NCBI RefSeq assembly: GCF_003151135.1
Contig: NZ_QEQK01000004.1
Span: 186,001-250,000 of the forward strand
DNA from: Abyssibacter profundi
Lineage (GTDB): Bacteria > Pseudomonadota > Gammaproteobacteria > Nevskiales > OUC007
Reading direction: 5' to 3'
DNA: 64,000 bases
Of this stretch, positions 56,241 through 64,000 are shown piece by piece; the stretch's first letter is position 1; the number at the start of each line of letters is the position of its first letter. Under the pieces are notes generated by a model that was not told the origin of the DNA, made no database searches, and saw only the letters and a list, made by a program, of their open reading frames with translations. Both the position numbers and the translations under genes were made by a program.

Positions 56241-56270
56241 AAGGCCGATCAGTCTGATCGGCCTTTTTTT
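56241..56270. terminator. Rho-independent terminator after the metalloprotease
   Basis: An AAGGCCGATCA/TGATCGGCCTT stem with a GTC loop, followed by a T-run that reaches the end of the convergent gene. Confidence 0.92.
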
Positions 56271-56835
56271 ATTCCTGAGGATGGCGCTGAAACCCCAGGG
56301 CGTCCGGTAGATGGCCGTGATCACAACGGACAACTGGCCGTTCCTGCCCGTGCCACATCAACTGGAGCGGGGTTTGAGCACCCGAGGGCAGCTCCAGTGC
56401 AGCGGCCAAGGCTGTGTCCAAATCCATCGACTCGCTAACCGCGACGCGATCAAGAAACCAGGTCAAATCCGCTCCGTCCAGCACGGCCGCACCCTGCCCC
56501 GTCTGCAGCACGACCGAGCCGTCGGCATCGAGGTGGGCGGACGCGATCGAATCCACCTGCTCGCCAGTGTGCAACTCCAGACCACCATCCGGCGTAGACC
56601 GGGCGATCAGCGGTGTGTACTCCAGTTCGACATAGCCGCGTTGAGGGCCATTCTGGAAGTACCAGGCACCGCGCTCGTCGGGCGCATAGTTCAGCCGCAT
56701 CATGTCGATCAGCTTGGGCCGTTCGACCTGTTGCCCCTTGAGATACCAGCGGCCGCGGCGGTCCAGTCGAATCCACCCGTAGACATGCGGCACGTTGGGC
56801 CATTTCGCCAACGCCCGTTGAACCCACGCCTCCAT
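56269..56835 (-). CDS. Unrecognised conserved-type soluble protein
   Basis: A 188-residue protein I do not recognise. It begins MEAWVQRALAKWPNVPHVYG, has WIRLDRRGRWYLKGQQV near residue 20, YAPDERGAWYFQNGPQRGYVELEYTPL (about 50-76) and later beta-rich segments. No signal peptide, membrane helix or catalytic motif is visible. The ATG at 56835 is preferred over an ATG at 56925, whose extra 30 residues look unstructured. Codon use is like its neighbours, so it is probably a real gene. It ends where the convergent metalloprotease terminator lies. Confidence 0.7.
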   Translation of the reverse strand: MEAWVQRALAKWPNVPHVYGWIRLDRRGRWYLKGQQVERPKLIDMMRLNYAPDERGAWYFQNGPQRGYVELEYTPLIARSTPDGGLELHTGEQVDSIASAHLDADGSVVLQTGQGAAVLDGADLTWFLDRVAVSESMDLDTALAAALELPSGAQTPLQLMWHGQERPVVRCDHGHLPDALGFQRHPQE

Positions 56836-57026
56836 CGTTAGCCAGCCTTCTGACTGGCAAGCCGACGCTGTTCGGTCTGCGGTTCGATTGGCATCGCTTC
56901 TTCCGATTAGATAGGGTGTAAGCATCTTGCACCATCAAGGGGCATGATCGTAACCCTTTGAAAACGCTGCCGCGTGTGCTTTCCACCTGTAGCGGGTGCC
57001 GAATAACAACACAGGGAGAGTGGCGA

Positions 57027-58103
57027 ATGAAATATCAGGGACGAATGCTGGTTGCTGGACTGGCAACCATGGCCTGTGCACCCGTGGCAGCAGAGTCGAC
57101 ACTCGGCGCAGGTGTCTGGGCCAATTATCGCTACGTGGTCGATGATCCACGTGATGAGGACACCCTCGGCGACTTCGCTGACGAGGCATTGATTCTCTAT
57201 GCCGATGGCCAGTCGGATGACAAAGACCAGCCTTGGAGTTACTCCGCTGAGCTTCGTATCGGCCCCGGTAGTTTCACGGATTCGGCCAATAACTCCACAG
57301 GCTCGACGTTCACGCTGCACAAGGCCTGAGTTGGTTTTGGCCTGAGCGATCATCACCGGCTGGTTGTCGGTAAAAGCCAAGTGCCTTTCGCCTGGAAGAC
57401 CGTCAATTTCTGGCCTGGAGACGGTTTGCAGGCCGGTTACGGGGATCAGATGGACGTGGGCCTGAAATTGGAATCCACAACGCCTATCGCCTACCAACTG
57501 GCCTACTACCACGCCGATGACTGGGGCGAGACCAGCACCGATACGGTCGATGACAACGGACACTGGGGCTCCTCCACCACGTTCCGTAAGGTGCAGACAC
57601 TGGTCGGCAATGTCGACCTGCCTCTGAGCTCTCAGCACACCCTCTCGCTATCAGCCCAGGCGGGCCGCTTGCAATCCCTGGTGCCGATGATGGAGCAGGC
57701 CGTCGATGGCGCCCACCATGCGGTGGCCCTCCACTACCATGGAGATTTCGACGCCTGGTATCTGAAGGCGGAAGTCATCCATGCCTCTCGGGACATGCCC
57801 GACAATTACCTGGCCAGCACGGCGGGTCTCGCCGAGGAAATCGTCAACCAGCGCGCCGGCTTCGAGTTGGGATACCGCAGCGGACAATGGTTCTGGTATC
57901 TCGATGCGCACGCTGCCATGCCCGATACCGATGGGTCCAATGCCGATACGGTCTACTCTTACAGCCCTGGGTTCAGCTATGACTATGGCCCTGGATGGAT
58001 TTACGTCGAGTACCTGGGCCAGACCGGTTTTGTTGATCGCAATGGTCAGGTCGGCGAAGGCGATTTCGATGCCTTTTATGTGTCGATGGATTTCTACCTC
58101 TAG
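57027..58103 (+). pseudogene. Outer-membrane porin-like gene interrupted by an in-frame TGA
   Basis: Start ATG 57027 with GGGAGAG upstream, signal peptide (MLVAGLATMACAPVAA-ES, cleavage near residue 22), then alternating beta-strands to a C-terminal FDAFYVSMDFYL, a barrel ending. The frame is open for 357 residues except for TGA at 57327-57329 (codon 101), in the context TFTLHKA-stop-VGFGLSDHHRLVVGKSQVPF. The same frame continues and codes sensibly after it, so this is a single nonsense change, most simply TGG (Trp) to TGA. The truncated product would lack the barrel. Recent decay or a sequencing error are both possible. Family resembles phosphate-type or other general porins only in layout. 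Confidence 0.82.
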
Positions 58104-58156
58104 TGAGGAGTGAATCCATCACACCGGCAGATCAGGACCTTCTTTCTTGCAAGACC

Positions 58157-58178
58157 TGGCGGTGCAAGCACCGCCAGA
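58157..58178. other. Perfect hairpin between the porin-like gene and the BCCT gene
   Basis: CTGGCGGTGC-AA-GCACCGCCAG, a 10-bp perfect stem, 54 bases after the porin stop. No T-run follows, so a factor-independent terminator is doubtful. The remaining 225-base gap shows no gene. Confidence 0.5.
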
Positions 58179-58328
58179 TCATTGCCGATTCTCAGCAGCA
58201 GGCACCCCGTTAGCTAGCATCAACCCCGGGTGTCCTTACCGATTTGTTCACGGCGGCATATTGCCGCTCGTTCTCGCCCTGGCAGGCGATAGCGTTCATC
58301 CCACCGCCCAGCGTCCGGAGGATTCGCG

Positions 58329-59903
58329 ATGCCATCTGATACGACCTACGAGACCGACCACGATGTCGGTGAAAACAATGTTCAGTTTCTCGGCCTGGAC
58401 ATGCACAACCCGGTGTTTTTCGTCAGTGCCGTCCTGGTTGTGTTTTTCGTCGTCGGCACGATCATGTTTCCCGATCTTGCTTCGGCTGGCCTGAGCGGCG
58501 CCAAGGCATTCGCCATCAACCACTTTGACTGGTTGTTCATGGCCGGTGGCAATGTCTTCGTGCTGTTTTGTCTGGCGCTTATCGTGCTGCCGGTCGGCCG
58601 CATTCGCCTCGGCGGGGACAGCGCAAGGCCGGAGTTCTCCACACTCTCCTGGTTCGCGATGCTCTTCGCAGCCGGGATGGGCATTGGCCTGATGTTCTGG
58701 AGCGTGGCGGAGCCCCTCGCCTATTACACGGACTGGTACGGCACGCCGCTGGGTGTCGAACCCGAGACCAAGGCCGCCGTGAGCAAGGCGCTGGGTGCCA
58801 CCATGTTCCACTGGGGGCTGCACCCCTGGGCGATTTACGCGCTGGTCGGGCTATCGCTGGCCTTTTTTGCCTACAACCACAAAATGCCGCTGACCATTCG
58901 CTCGGCGTTCTACCCGCTGCTGGGTGAACGGTGCTGGGGTTGGATGGGGCATGTGATCGATACGTTGGCCGTGCTGGCCACGATTTTCGGCCTGGCCACG
59001 TCGCTGGGCCTCGGCGCCAAGCAGGCGGCCAGCGGGTTGGCCTTTTTGTTCGATGTCCCGGCAACCCTGAATACCCAGATCGCCATCATCACCGGGGTGA
59101 CCGCGGTCGCCGTGATCTCAGTGATTCGCGGGCTGGAGGGCGGCGTCAAACTGCTGAGCAACTTCAACATGACACTGGCCGTGCTGTTGCTGCTGTTCGT
59201 CATTCTTGTCGGTTCGGGCATCGGCATCGTCGGCGATGTCTTCCAAACCGCCGGAGCCTATGTCGCCAATATCATCCCCTTGTCGAACTGGGTCGGCCGT
59301 GAGGACGAGACCTGGTTCCATGGCTGGACCGTGTTCTATTGGGCCTGGTGGGTGTCCTGGTCGCCATTTGTCGGCATGTTCATCGCCCGGGTCTCTCGCG
59401 GTCGTACCGTCAGGGAGTTCGTGACGGCCGTGCTGCTCGTACCCACCGCGGTGACGATTCTCTGGATGGCGGCCTTTGGTGGTAACGGGCTGGAGCAGGC
59501 CATGTCCGGTCAGGGACAGCTGGCCAATGGGATCGAGTCCGTGTCCCTCACGCTGTTCCAAATGCTGGAGCAACTGCCCTGGACCCTGGTGACATCGTTC
59601 CTCGCCATCGTTCTGGTACTGGTGTTCTTTGTGACCTCTTCTGATTCCGGCTCACTGGTCATCGACAGCATCACCGCCGGCGGAAAACTGGATGCCCCGG
59701 TGGCCCAGCGGATTTTCTGGGCCGTAATGGAAGGCATGATTGCGGGCGCGTTGCTCTTTGGTGGTGGCAAGCAGGCACTCGATGCCTTGCAGGCCGGCGC
59801 CATCTCCACCGGCCTGCCGTTTGTGGTTCTGCTGCTCGTCATGTGTGTCAGTCTGTATATCGGTTTGCATCGCGAGCGTCGTCTCGCCAATAGCAAGCCG
59901 TAG
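58329..59903 (+). CDS. BCCT-family transporter (betaine/choline type)
   Basis: A 524-residue, twelve-helix transporter that takes up a quaternary-amine compatible solute such as glycine betaine or choline with Na+ or H+. Family motifs: GMGIGLMFWSVAEPL (near 119-133) and the substrate-site helix WTVFYWAWWVSWSPFVGMFIARVSRGRTVREF (about 333-365). The C-terminal tail is short, so osmotic activation through a long tail (as in BetP) is not expected. GGAGGA precedes the ATG. It fits the osmoadaptation theme of the next genes. Confidence 0.95.
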   Translation: MPSDTTYETDHDVGENNVQFLGLDMHNPVFFVSAVLVVFFVVGTIMFPDLASAGLSGAKAFAINHFDWLFMAGGNVFVLFCLALIVLPVGRIRLGGDSARPEFSTLSWFAMLFAAGMGIGLMFWSVAEPLAYYTDWYGTPLGVEPETKAAVSKALGATMFHWGLHPWAIYALVGLSLAFFAYNHKMPLTIRSAFYPLLGERCWGWMGHVIDTLAVLATIFGLATSLGLGAKQAASGLAFLFDVPATLNTQIAIITGVTAVAVISVIRGLEGGVKLLSNFNMTLAVLLLLFVILVGSGIGIVGDVFQTAGAYVANIIPLSNWVGREDETWFHGWTVFYWAWWVSWSPFVGMFIARVSRGRTVREFVTAVLLVPTAVTILWMAAFGGNGLEQAMSGQGQLANGIESVSLTLFQMLEQLPWTLVTSFLAIVLVLVFFVTSSDSGSLVIDSITAGGKLDAPVAQRIFWAVMEGMIAGALLFGGGKQALDALQAGAISTGLPFVVLLLVMCVSLYIGLHRERRLANSKP

Positions 59904-59911
59904 CGAGTCCG

Positions 59912-59944
59912 GCGACCACCACGTCCGGGCGGCGTGGTGGTCGC
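59912..59944. terminator. Possible terminator hairpin after the BCCT gene
   Basis: GCGACCACCACG and CGTGGTGGTCGC form a 12-bp perfect stem around a 9-base loop, 8 bases after the stop. Only a weak TTCCCT follows, so the terminator role is uncertain. Confidence 0.5.
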
Positions 59945-60079
59945 TTCCCTGCTGGGCCGGGCTGCATCCAGGCAGATCGGGCCTCCGTGTCGTGGGGCTC
60001 CCGGCGCTGATATGCGGCTTCGGTGCAGAATGCAGGCAATCGCGCACCGATTTGGCTCGCGCCTTGCAGTGTAAATGCC

Positions 60080-60940
60080 GTGGAATCAGACATCGCCCAA
60101 ACTGCACCTAGCTACGTCACGCCGAGTTATGAAGCGGCTGTGGACGAGCTCAGTTCGGCGATTGCACGGTGGCACCAGGCCGGCGCCACGGTGGTTGGCC
60201 TCAGCGGCGCACAAGGAACGGGCAAGTCCACGCTGTCATTGCACCTCATTGATGCGCTGGCCGATCGGCATGGTCTGCGTGCGTGCATGCTCAGCCTGGA
60301 CGACCTTTATCTAACCCAGGCCGCTCGCCTGGGGCTGTCTCGCCGCATCCATCCGTTGTTTGCCACCCGCGGCGTACCGGGCACCCATGACCCATCCATG
60401 GGCCTGGCCGTGATTCGGACCCTGCTACAAGCACCGGCCTCGTCCGAGGTGGCCGTGCCCCGCTTTATCAAGGCGATCGACGACCGGGCACCGTTGGCGG
60501 AATGGCATCGGGTACAAGGCCCGGTGGATCTCGTATTGTTCGAAGGCTGGTGCCTGGGCATTGGGCCAGCGCCCGAGGATGAATCTTCCCGGCCGATGAA
60601 TCAGCTGGAGGCGGAGGAAGACGCCGAGGGACGCTGGCGTTGTGCCATTGAAGCAGAACTCGAGAATGCCTATCGCGAACTCAATGAGCGCATCGACCGG
60701 CTGCTCTTTCTGCAAATCCCAGACTTCGATCTGGTCGCGCAGTGGCGCGGTGAACAGGAGCTGGCGAATGCACGCGAAGTCGAGGGTGCGCAGCCGATGT
60801 CTCAAGATGCGCTGAGTCGCTTCATTCAACACTATGAGCGGCTGACCCGACGCGCGTTGCGCACGCTACCCGACTGTTGCGATGCATTGCTGCAGCTGGG
60901 ATCGGACCATCGCATCGAGCAAGTCGACATTCGCTCGTGA
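60080..60940 (+). CDS. D-glycerate 3-kinase-type P-loop kinase
   Basis: A 286-residue kinase with VVGLSGAQGTGKSTLS (P-loop, about residues 36-51), LSLDDLYLT near 72, and GPVDLVLFEGWCLG (near 151), the layout of plant-type glycerate kinases and the YggC/Tda10 group. It would convert D-glycerate to 3-phosphoglycerate. Next to glucosylglycerate genes this role is sensible, since phosphorolysis of glucosylglycerate yields D-glycerate. GTG start without a clear Shine-Dalgarno. Its stop overlaps the next start as GTGA. Confidence 0.86.
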   Translation: MESDIAQTAPSYVTPSYEAAVDELSSAIARWHQAGATVVGLSGAQGTGKSTLSLHLIDALADRHGLRACMLSLDDLYLTQAARLGLSRRIHPLFATRGVPGTHDPSMGLAVIRTLLQAPASSEVAVPRFIKAIDDRAPLAEWHRVQGPVDLVLFEGWCLGIGPAPEDESSRPMNQLEAEEDAEGRWRCAIEAELENAYRELNERIDRLLFLQIPDFDLVAQWRGEQELANAREVEGAQPMSQDALSRFIQHYERLTRRALRTLPDCCDALLQLGSDHRIEQVDIRS

Positions 60941-61785
60941 CGCGAGCACGTCCGCCCGCCCTGGTATTCACCGATTTGGACGGCAGTCTGCTGGGCCATC
61001 ACGATTACGCCGTTGAAGGCGCGATGCCCGGTCTGGATCATTGCAGGCGTCACCGGATTCCGGTGGTGCCCAATACCAGCAAAACGCGGGCGGAGGTCTT
61101 GCCGCTTCTGTCGCAGCTGTCGTTACCCTGGGCGGCGATCGTCGAGAACGGAAGCGCCATCGTCCTGCCAGAGGATTCAGCCTGGGCCGAATGCATCCCA
61201 GCCAACGAGCGCTGTCTTGGCATGGTCCGGGCGGAGATCCAGACACATCTGGCCGATCTGCGAGCCCAAACCGGGGCGCGTTGTCTGGCGTTCAGTGACA
61301 TGCGACTCGCGCAGATCGTCGATCTCACCGGCCTGCCGGAAGCTGCTGCCCGGCTGGCGTCCATGCGGGAGTACTCCGAACCGCTGCATTGGCAGGACAG
61401 CGAGGCCGCACTGGAAGCATTTGCCCAGGCCGCTCGCGAACGGGGCTTGCAGTGCCTCCGCGGTGGCCGGTTTGTGCATCTGCTGGGCCAGACCGACAAG
61501 GGTTTGGCGGCTCGCCGGGTCATGGCCACCCTGGGCTGGTCCGACGTGACCATGATCGCTTTCGGCGATGCCCCGAATGACGCGGCCATGATGGCAGCGG
61601 CCGACATCGGTGTCTGGGTCAAGCCCCAGGGCGGCCCTTGCCCGGAAACCCGGGCCCGGCAGTACACGATTCATACCTCGCGTCCCGCACCCGATGGCTG
61701 GACCGAAGGCCTTATTGCGGCGCTGGCCGCATCTCACGGAGAAGACAGGGTGCCGCCGCCTGCCGCGGCGCCTGAAGCACTATGA
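60937..61785 (+). CDS. Glucosyl/mannosyl-3-phosphoglycerate phosphatase (HAD)
   Basis: A 282-residue HAD phosphatase of the Cof/MpgP type. Motif I FTDLDGSLL (about 11-19, nucleophile Asp), motif II VPNTSKTRAEV, a C2-type cap, the Lys of motif III in GQTDKG, and motif IV AFGDAPNDAAMMAAADIGVWV. It would dephosphorylate glucosyl-3-phosphoglycerate to glucosylglycerate. GTG start in a GTGA overlap with the kinase. Its own stop overlaps the gpgS start as ATGA, so the four genes form one operon. Confidence 0.9.
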   Translation: MTRARPPALVFTDLDGSLLGHHDYAVEGAMPGLDHCRRHRIPVVPNTSKTRAEVLPLLSQLSLPWAAIVENGSAIVLPEDSAWAECIPANERCLGMVRAEIQTHLADLRAQTGARCLAFSDMRLAQIVDLTGLPEAAARLASMREYSEPLHWQDSEAALEAFAQAARERGLQCLRGGRFVHLLGQTDKGLAARRVMATLGWSDVTMIAFGDAPNDAAMMAAADIGVWVKPQGGPCPETRARQYTIHTSRPAPDGWTEGLIAALAASHGEDRVPPPAAAPEAL

Positions 61786-63008
61786 GCGATTTCTTTCAGA
61801 ACGGTGTCATCACGACGCTGCATCAACTCGGTCAGCGGCCCGTCGCGGATATTGAGTCCGAACTCCAGAACTTTGCCGAGACCCGCCCCCTGTCATTGGT
61901 GTTGCCCTGCTTGATTGATGAACTGTCGGGTCCTGCGCTGGAACACATTGTCACCGAACTCGCCGATGTGCCCTATCTAAGCCAGATTGTCATCGGCCTG
62001 GATGGCGCCAATGAATCTCAATATCGAGATGCCCGCCAGTTTTTCGCACGATTGCCACAGAGCACGCGGGTCATCTGGAATGATGGTCCGCGGCTGCGTG
62101 CCCTGGATCAGCAACTACGCGCCGAATTGCTGGCACCGGAAACACGGGGCAAAGGCTGCAACGTGTGGTATTCGCTGGGTTACATCCTCACCAATGGAGA
62201 AACCTATACCGGTGCGGTGGCGCTGCATGACTGCGACATCTTGGGTTATAACCGCAATATGTTGGCCCGCCTGCTGTATCCGGTCGCCAACAACAATTTC
62301 AGTTACGAATTCTGCAAGGGTTACTACGCGCGCGTGGGCCAGGAGCGGCTGAATGGGCGTGTCTGCCGACTGTTGCTGACGCCGCTGATCCGCACCCTGC
62401 GCAAGATCTTCGGGCCGCTGGAATACCTCGATTATCTGGACAGTTTTCGCTACGCCCTGGCCGGCGAATTCTCGCTACGCACCGGGGTGCTAACCGACCT
62501 GCGGATTCCGACCGACTGGGGGCTGGAGATCGGCGTGCTGTCCGAGATGTACCGGAACTACTCGACCAATCGGCTCTGCCAGATCGATATCGCCGAGCAG
62601 TACGACCACAAGCACAAGGCGCTGTCAGCCCATGATGACAGCGGCGGCCTGGCCAAGATGTCCATCGACATCATCAAGGCGATCTACCGCAAGCTCGCCA
62701 CCAATGGCGTCGTCTTCACCACCGAAAGCTTCCGCTCGATCAAGGCCACCTATTACCGGGTGGCACTGGATTTTGTCAGCACCTATGCCGCAGATGCACG
62801 TGTCAACGGGCTGCAGTTCGACAATCACCGTGAGGAACAGGCGGTCGAGCTGTTCGCAAAGAACATCGTCAAGGCCGGCGAAATCTTCCTGAAGAATCCG
62901 ATGGAAACCCCGTTCATCCCCAGCTGGAGTCGCGTACGGTCCGCCATGCCGGACGTGCTGGAGCAGCTGTACGATGCCGTCGAGGCCGACCATGACGACT
63001 ACCGCTAA
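61782..63008 (+). CDS. gpgS: Glucosyl-3-phosphoglycerate synthase GpgS (GT81)
   Basis: A 408-residue GT-A glycosyltransferase that joins glucose from an NDP-glucose to 3-phosphoglycerate, the first step to the compatible solute glucosylglycerate. It has SLVLPCLIDELSGPALEHIV (about 32-51), a DxD-type metal site HDCDILGYN near residue 150, GEFSLRTGVLTDLRIPTDWGLEIGVL (about 228-253) and the DIAEQYDHKHK motif near 271. Normal length. Start overlaps the phosphatase by ATGA and its end overlaps the next gene by 17 bases. Confidence 0.93.
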   Translation: MSDFFQNGVITTLHQLGQRPVADIESELQNFAETRPLSLVLPCLIDELSGPALEHIVTELADVPYLSQIVIGLDGANESQYRDARQFFARLPQSTRVIWNDGPRLRALDQQLRAELLAPETRGKGCNVWYSLGYILTNGETYTGAVALHDCDILGYNRNMLARLLYPVANNNFSYEFCKGYYARVGQERLNGRVCRLLLTPLIRTLRKIFGPLEYLDYLDSFRYALAGEFSLRTGVLTDLRIPTDWGLEIGVLSEMYRNYSTNRLCQIDIAEQYDHKHKALSAHDDSGGLAKMSIDIIKAIYRKLATNGVVFTTESFRSIKATYYRVALDFVSTYAADARVNGLQFDNHREEQAVELFAKNIVKAGEIFLKNPMETPFIPSWSRVRSAMPDVLEQLYDAVEADHDDYR

Positions 63009-64000
63009 CCGGCCGCCACAGTGGCGGCTGCGAGACCGCCTACACGATCATCTGCGTCTGCTGTACCCGGACCACAACACCGCTGAACTCATCGAGGCGG
63101 CCATTGCAGCCATGCGACTGGACCCGGAAGTGGCCACCCCACCCGGCCGTCGCAACCTATGGGACGAACGCGATGCAGTGGTGATTTCCTACGGGGACAG
63201 CATCCGCTCGCCGAACAACCCGCCGCTCGACTGCCTGGCGGACTTCATGGATCGGCACCTGAAGGACATTGTCTCTGCGGTCCATATCTTGCCGTTTTAC
63301 CCCTGGACCTCGGACGATGGGTTTGCCGTCTCCGATTATGAGCGGGTCCATCCAGACCTTGGAGACTGGGAGGATATCCGCAGAATCAGCCAGCAGTTCC
63401 GTGTCATGGGCGACTGCGTCATCAACCATTGCTCGGCGGCTCATCCCTGGTTCACGAACTATCAGGCAGGTCTGAGTCCCGGTACCGGCTACTTTGTCGA
63501 AGCCAGTCCCGATGATGATCTCAGAGCCGTGGCGCGTCCGCGGACCAGCCCCCTGCTTCGCCCCGTGAACACCAAGGCAGGCCCGCGCCATGTGTGGTGC
63601 ACCTTTGGACACGACCAGATCGATCTCAATTTCGCCAACCCGGCACTGATGTTCGAGGTCATCCGCCTCTTTCGTCATTACCTGGATCGCGGTGTTCGTG
63701 CCTTCCGGTTGGACGCGGTCGGGTATGTCTGGAAGACCGCAGGGACCAGCTGCCTCAACCTGCCCGAGGCCCACGAAGTCGTCAGGCTGCTGCGAACGTT
63801 GGTGGAGCACGCCTGTCCCGACGCATGGATCATCACCGAAACCAACGTCCCAGTTTTTGAAAACCTCGCCTACTTCGGCAACGCCAATGAGGCGCATCTC
63901 ATTTACAATTTTTCGCTGCCGCCGCTGTTGCTGCATGCGCTTTGTACCGGCAATACCCGGCACCTGCGGGCCTGGATGATGAGCATGCCGCCGGCCCGTG
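62992..64000 (+). CDS. GH13_18 phosphorylase, probable glucosylglycerate phosphorylase (partial)
   Basis: 336 codons are in the window, then the gene is cut by its end. It has the sucrose-phosphorylase-type layout: VVISYGDSIRSPNNPPLDCL (about 64-83), HILPFYPWTSDDGFAVSDY, the nucleophile Asp241 in FRLDAVGYVWKTAGTSC and the acid/base Glu283 in ITETNVP. The KTAGTSCLNLPEAH part matches the glucosylglycerate/sucrose-6-phosphate group. It would split glucosylglycerate with phosphate to glucose-1-phosphate and glycerate, consistent with its neighbours. After TETNVP the family His is Val here. ATG at 62992 overlaps gpgS by 17 bases. Confidence 0.88.
   Translation, partial: MTTTANRPPQWRLRDRLHDHLRLLYPDHNTAELIEAAIAAMRLDPEVATPPGRRNLWDERDAVVISYGDSIRSPNNPPLDCLADFMDRHLKDIVSAVHILPFYPWTSDDGFAVSDYERVHPDLGDWEDIRRISQQFRVMGDCVINHCSAAHPWFTNYQAGLSPGTGYFVEASPDDDLRAVARPRTSPLLRPVNTKAGPRHVWCTFGHDQIDLNFANPALMFEVIRLFRHYLDRGVRAFRLDAVGYVWKTAGTSCLNLPEAHEVVRLLRTLVEHACPDAWIITETNVPVFENLAYFGNANEAHLIYNFSLPPLLLHALCTGNTRHLRAWMMSMPPAR

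Noticed and set aside
57327-57329. Selenocysteine insertion at the porin TGA
   Set aside because: No SECIS-like stem-loop was seen directly after the codon, and a barrel strand is an unlikely Sec site; nonsense mutation is simpler.
63157-63963. 268-codon open frame antisense to the GH13 gene
   Set aside because: The plus-strand frame contains clear GH13 catalytic motifs; the antisense frame has none.
1-64000. CRISPR arrays, rRNA genes, prophage, integrase or full insertion sequences
   Set aside because: No regularly spaced repeats, no rRNA-like segments and no transposase or integrase motifs were found when reading through.

Overview
The window is a high-GC (roughly 60 % by eye), gene-dense chromosomal segment. 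It carries gammaproteobacterial core blocks: greA-yhbY-rlmE-ftsH-folP-glmM-tpiA-secG-tRNA-Leu(GAG), fabD-fabG-acpP-fabF-pabB-pabC-mltG-tmk-holB-pilZ, nudJ-mnmA, sthA and acnA. A glycine-betaine-type BCCT transporter and a glucosylglycerate (compatible solute) cluster suggest a salt-tolerant or marine gammaproteobacterium. The species cannot be fixed from this sequence alone.

Layout. 1-1531: tail of an OmpA-type gene and convergent sthA. 1672-14513: a tightly overlapping cellulose secretion operon, bcsD-bcsP-bcsQ-bcsAB(fusion)-bcsZ-bcsC plus a small exported TPR protein, closed by a terminator. 14568-19789, minus strand: an orphan ParA ATPase, acnA, mnmA and nudJ. 19783-25241, minus: type II secretion genes gspG-H-I-J-K-L-M-N, with C, D, E and F absent. 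25269-25904: a rhombosortase-like rhomboid protease divergent from gspG. 25953-34528: the fatty acid/folate/mltG/tmk/holB/pilZ string. 34573-37663: a double cyclic-nucleotide-binding plus rhodanese protein, a membrane diguanylate cyclase and an H-NS-type protein. 37779-37867: a candidate MITE beside tRNA-Leu. 37872-44847, minus: the conserved secG-to-greA block. 44975-50279: SelO pseudokinase, a ferritin-like hydrolase, a second diguanylate cyclase, a BASS transporter and YcgL. 50264-56221: two divergent large secreted proteins. 56269-58103: an unrecognised protein and an outer-membrane barrel gene broken by one in-frame TGA. 58329-59903: BCCT transporter. 60080-64000: glycerate kinase, a glucosyl-3-phosphoglycerate phosphatase-type HAD protein, GpgS and a GH13_18 phosphorylase cut by the window end.

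How the parts fit. Three functional stories stand out. (1) Cellulose: the synthase keeps its PilZ c-di-GMP site and gating loop. BcsD, BcsP and BcsQ suggest ordered, polar or bundled cellulose export. Two diguanylate cyclases in the window could supply the signal. (2) Secretion and sorting: T2SS pseudopilins, an adjacent rhombosortase, and two secreted proteins (an Asp-box propeller and an M4 metalloprotease) whose C-termini both have the GlyGly-CTERM architecture (Gly-rich stretch, hydrophobic helix, Arg cluster). This looks like an enzyme, a secretion route and two substrates in one window. (3) Osmolyte turnover: GpgS and its phosphatase would make glucosylglycerate, the GH13_18 phosphorylase would release glucose-1-phosphate and glycerate, and the kinase would return glycerate to glycolysis.

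All functional calls rest on motif reading of translated sequence. No database search was possible.
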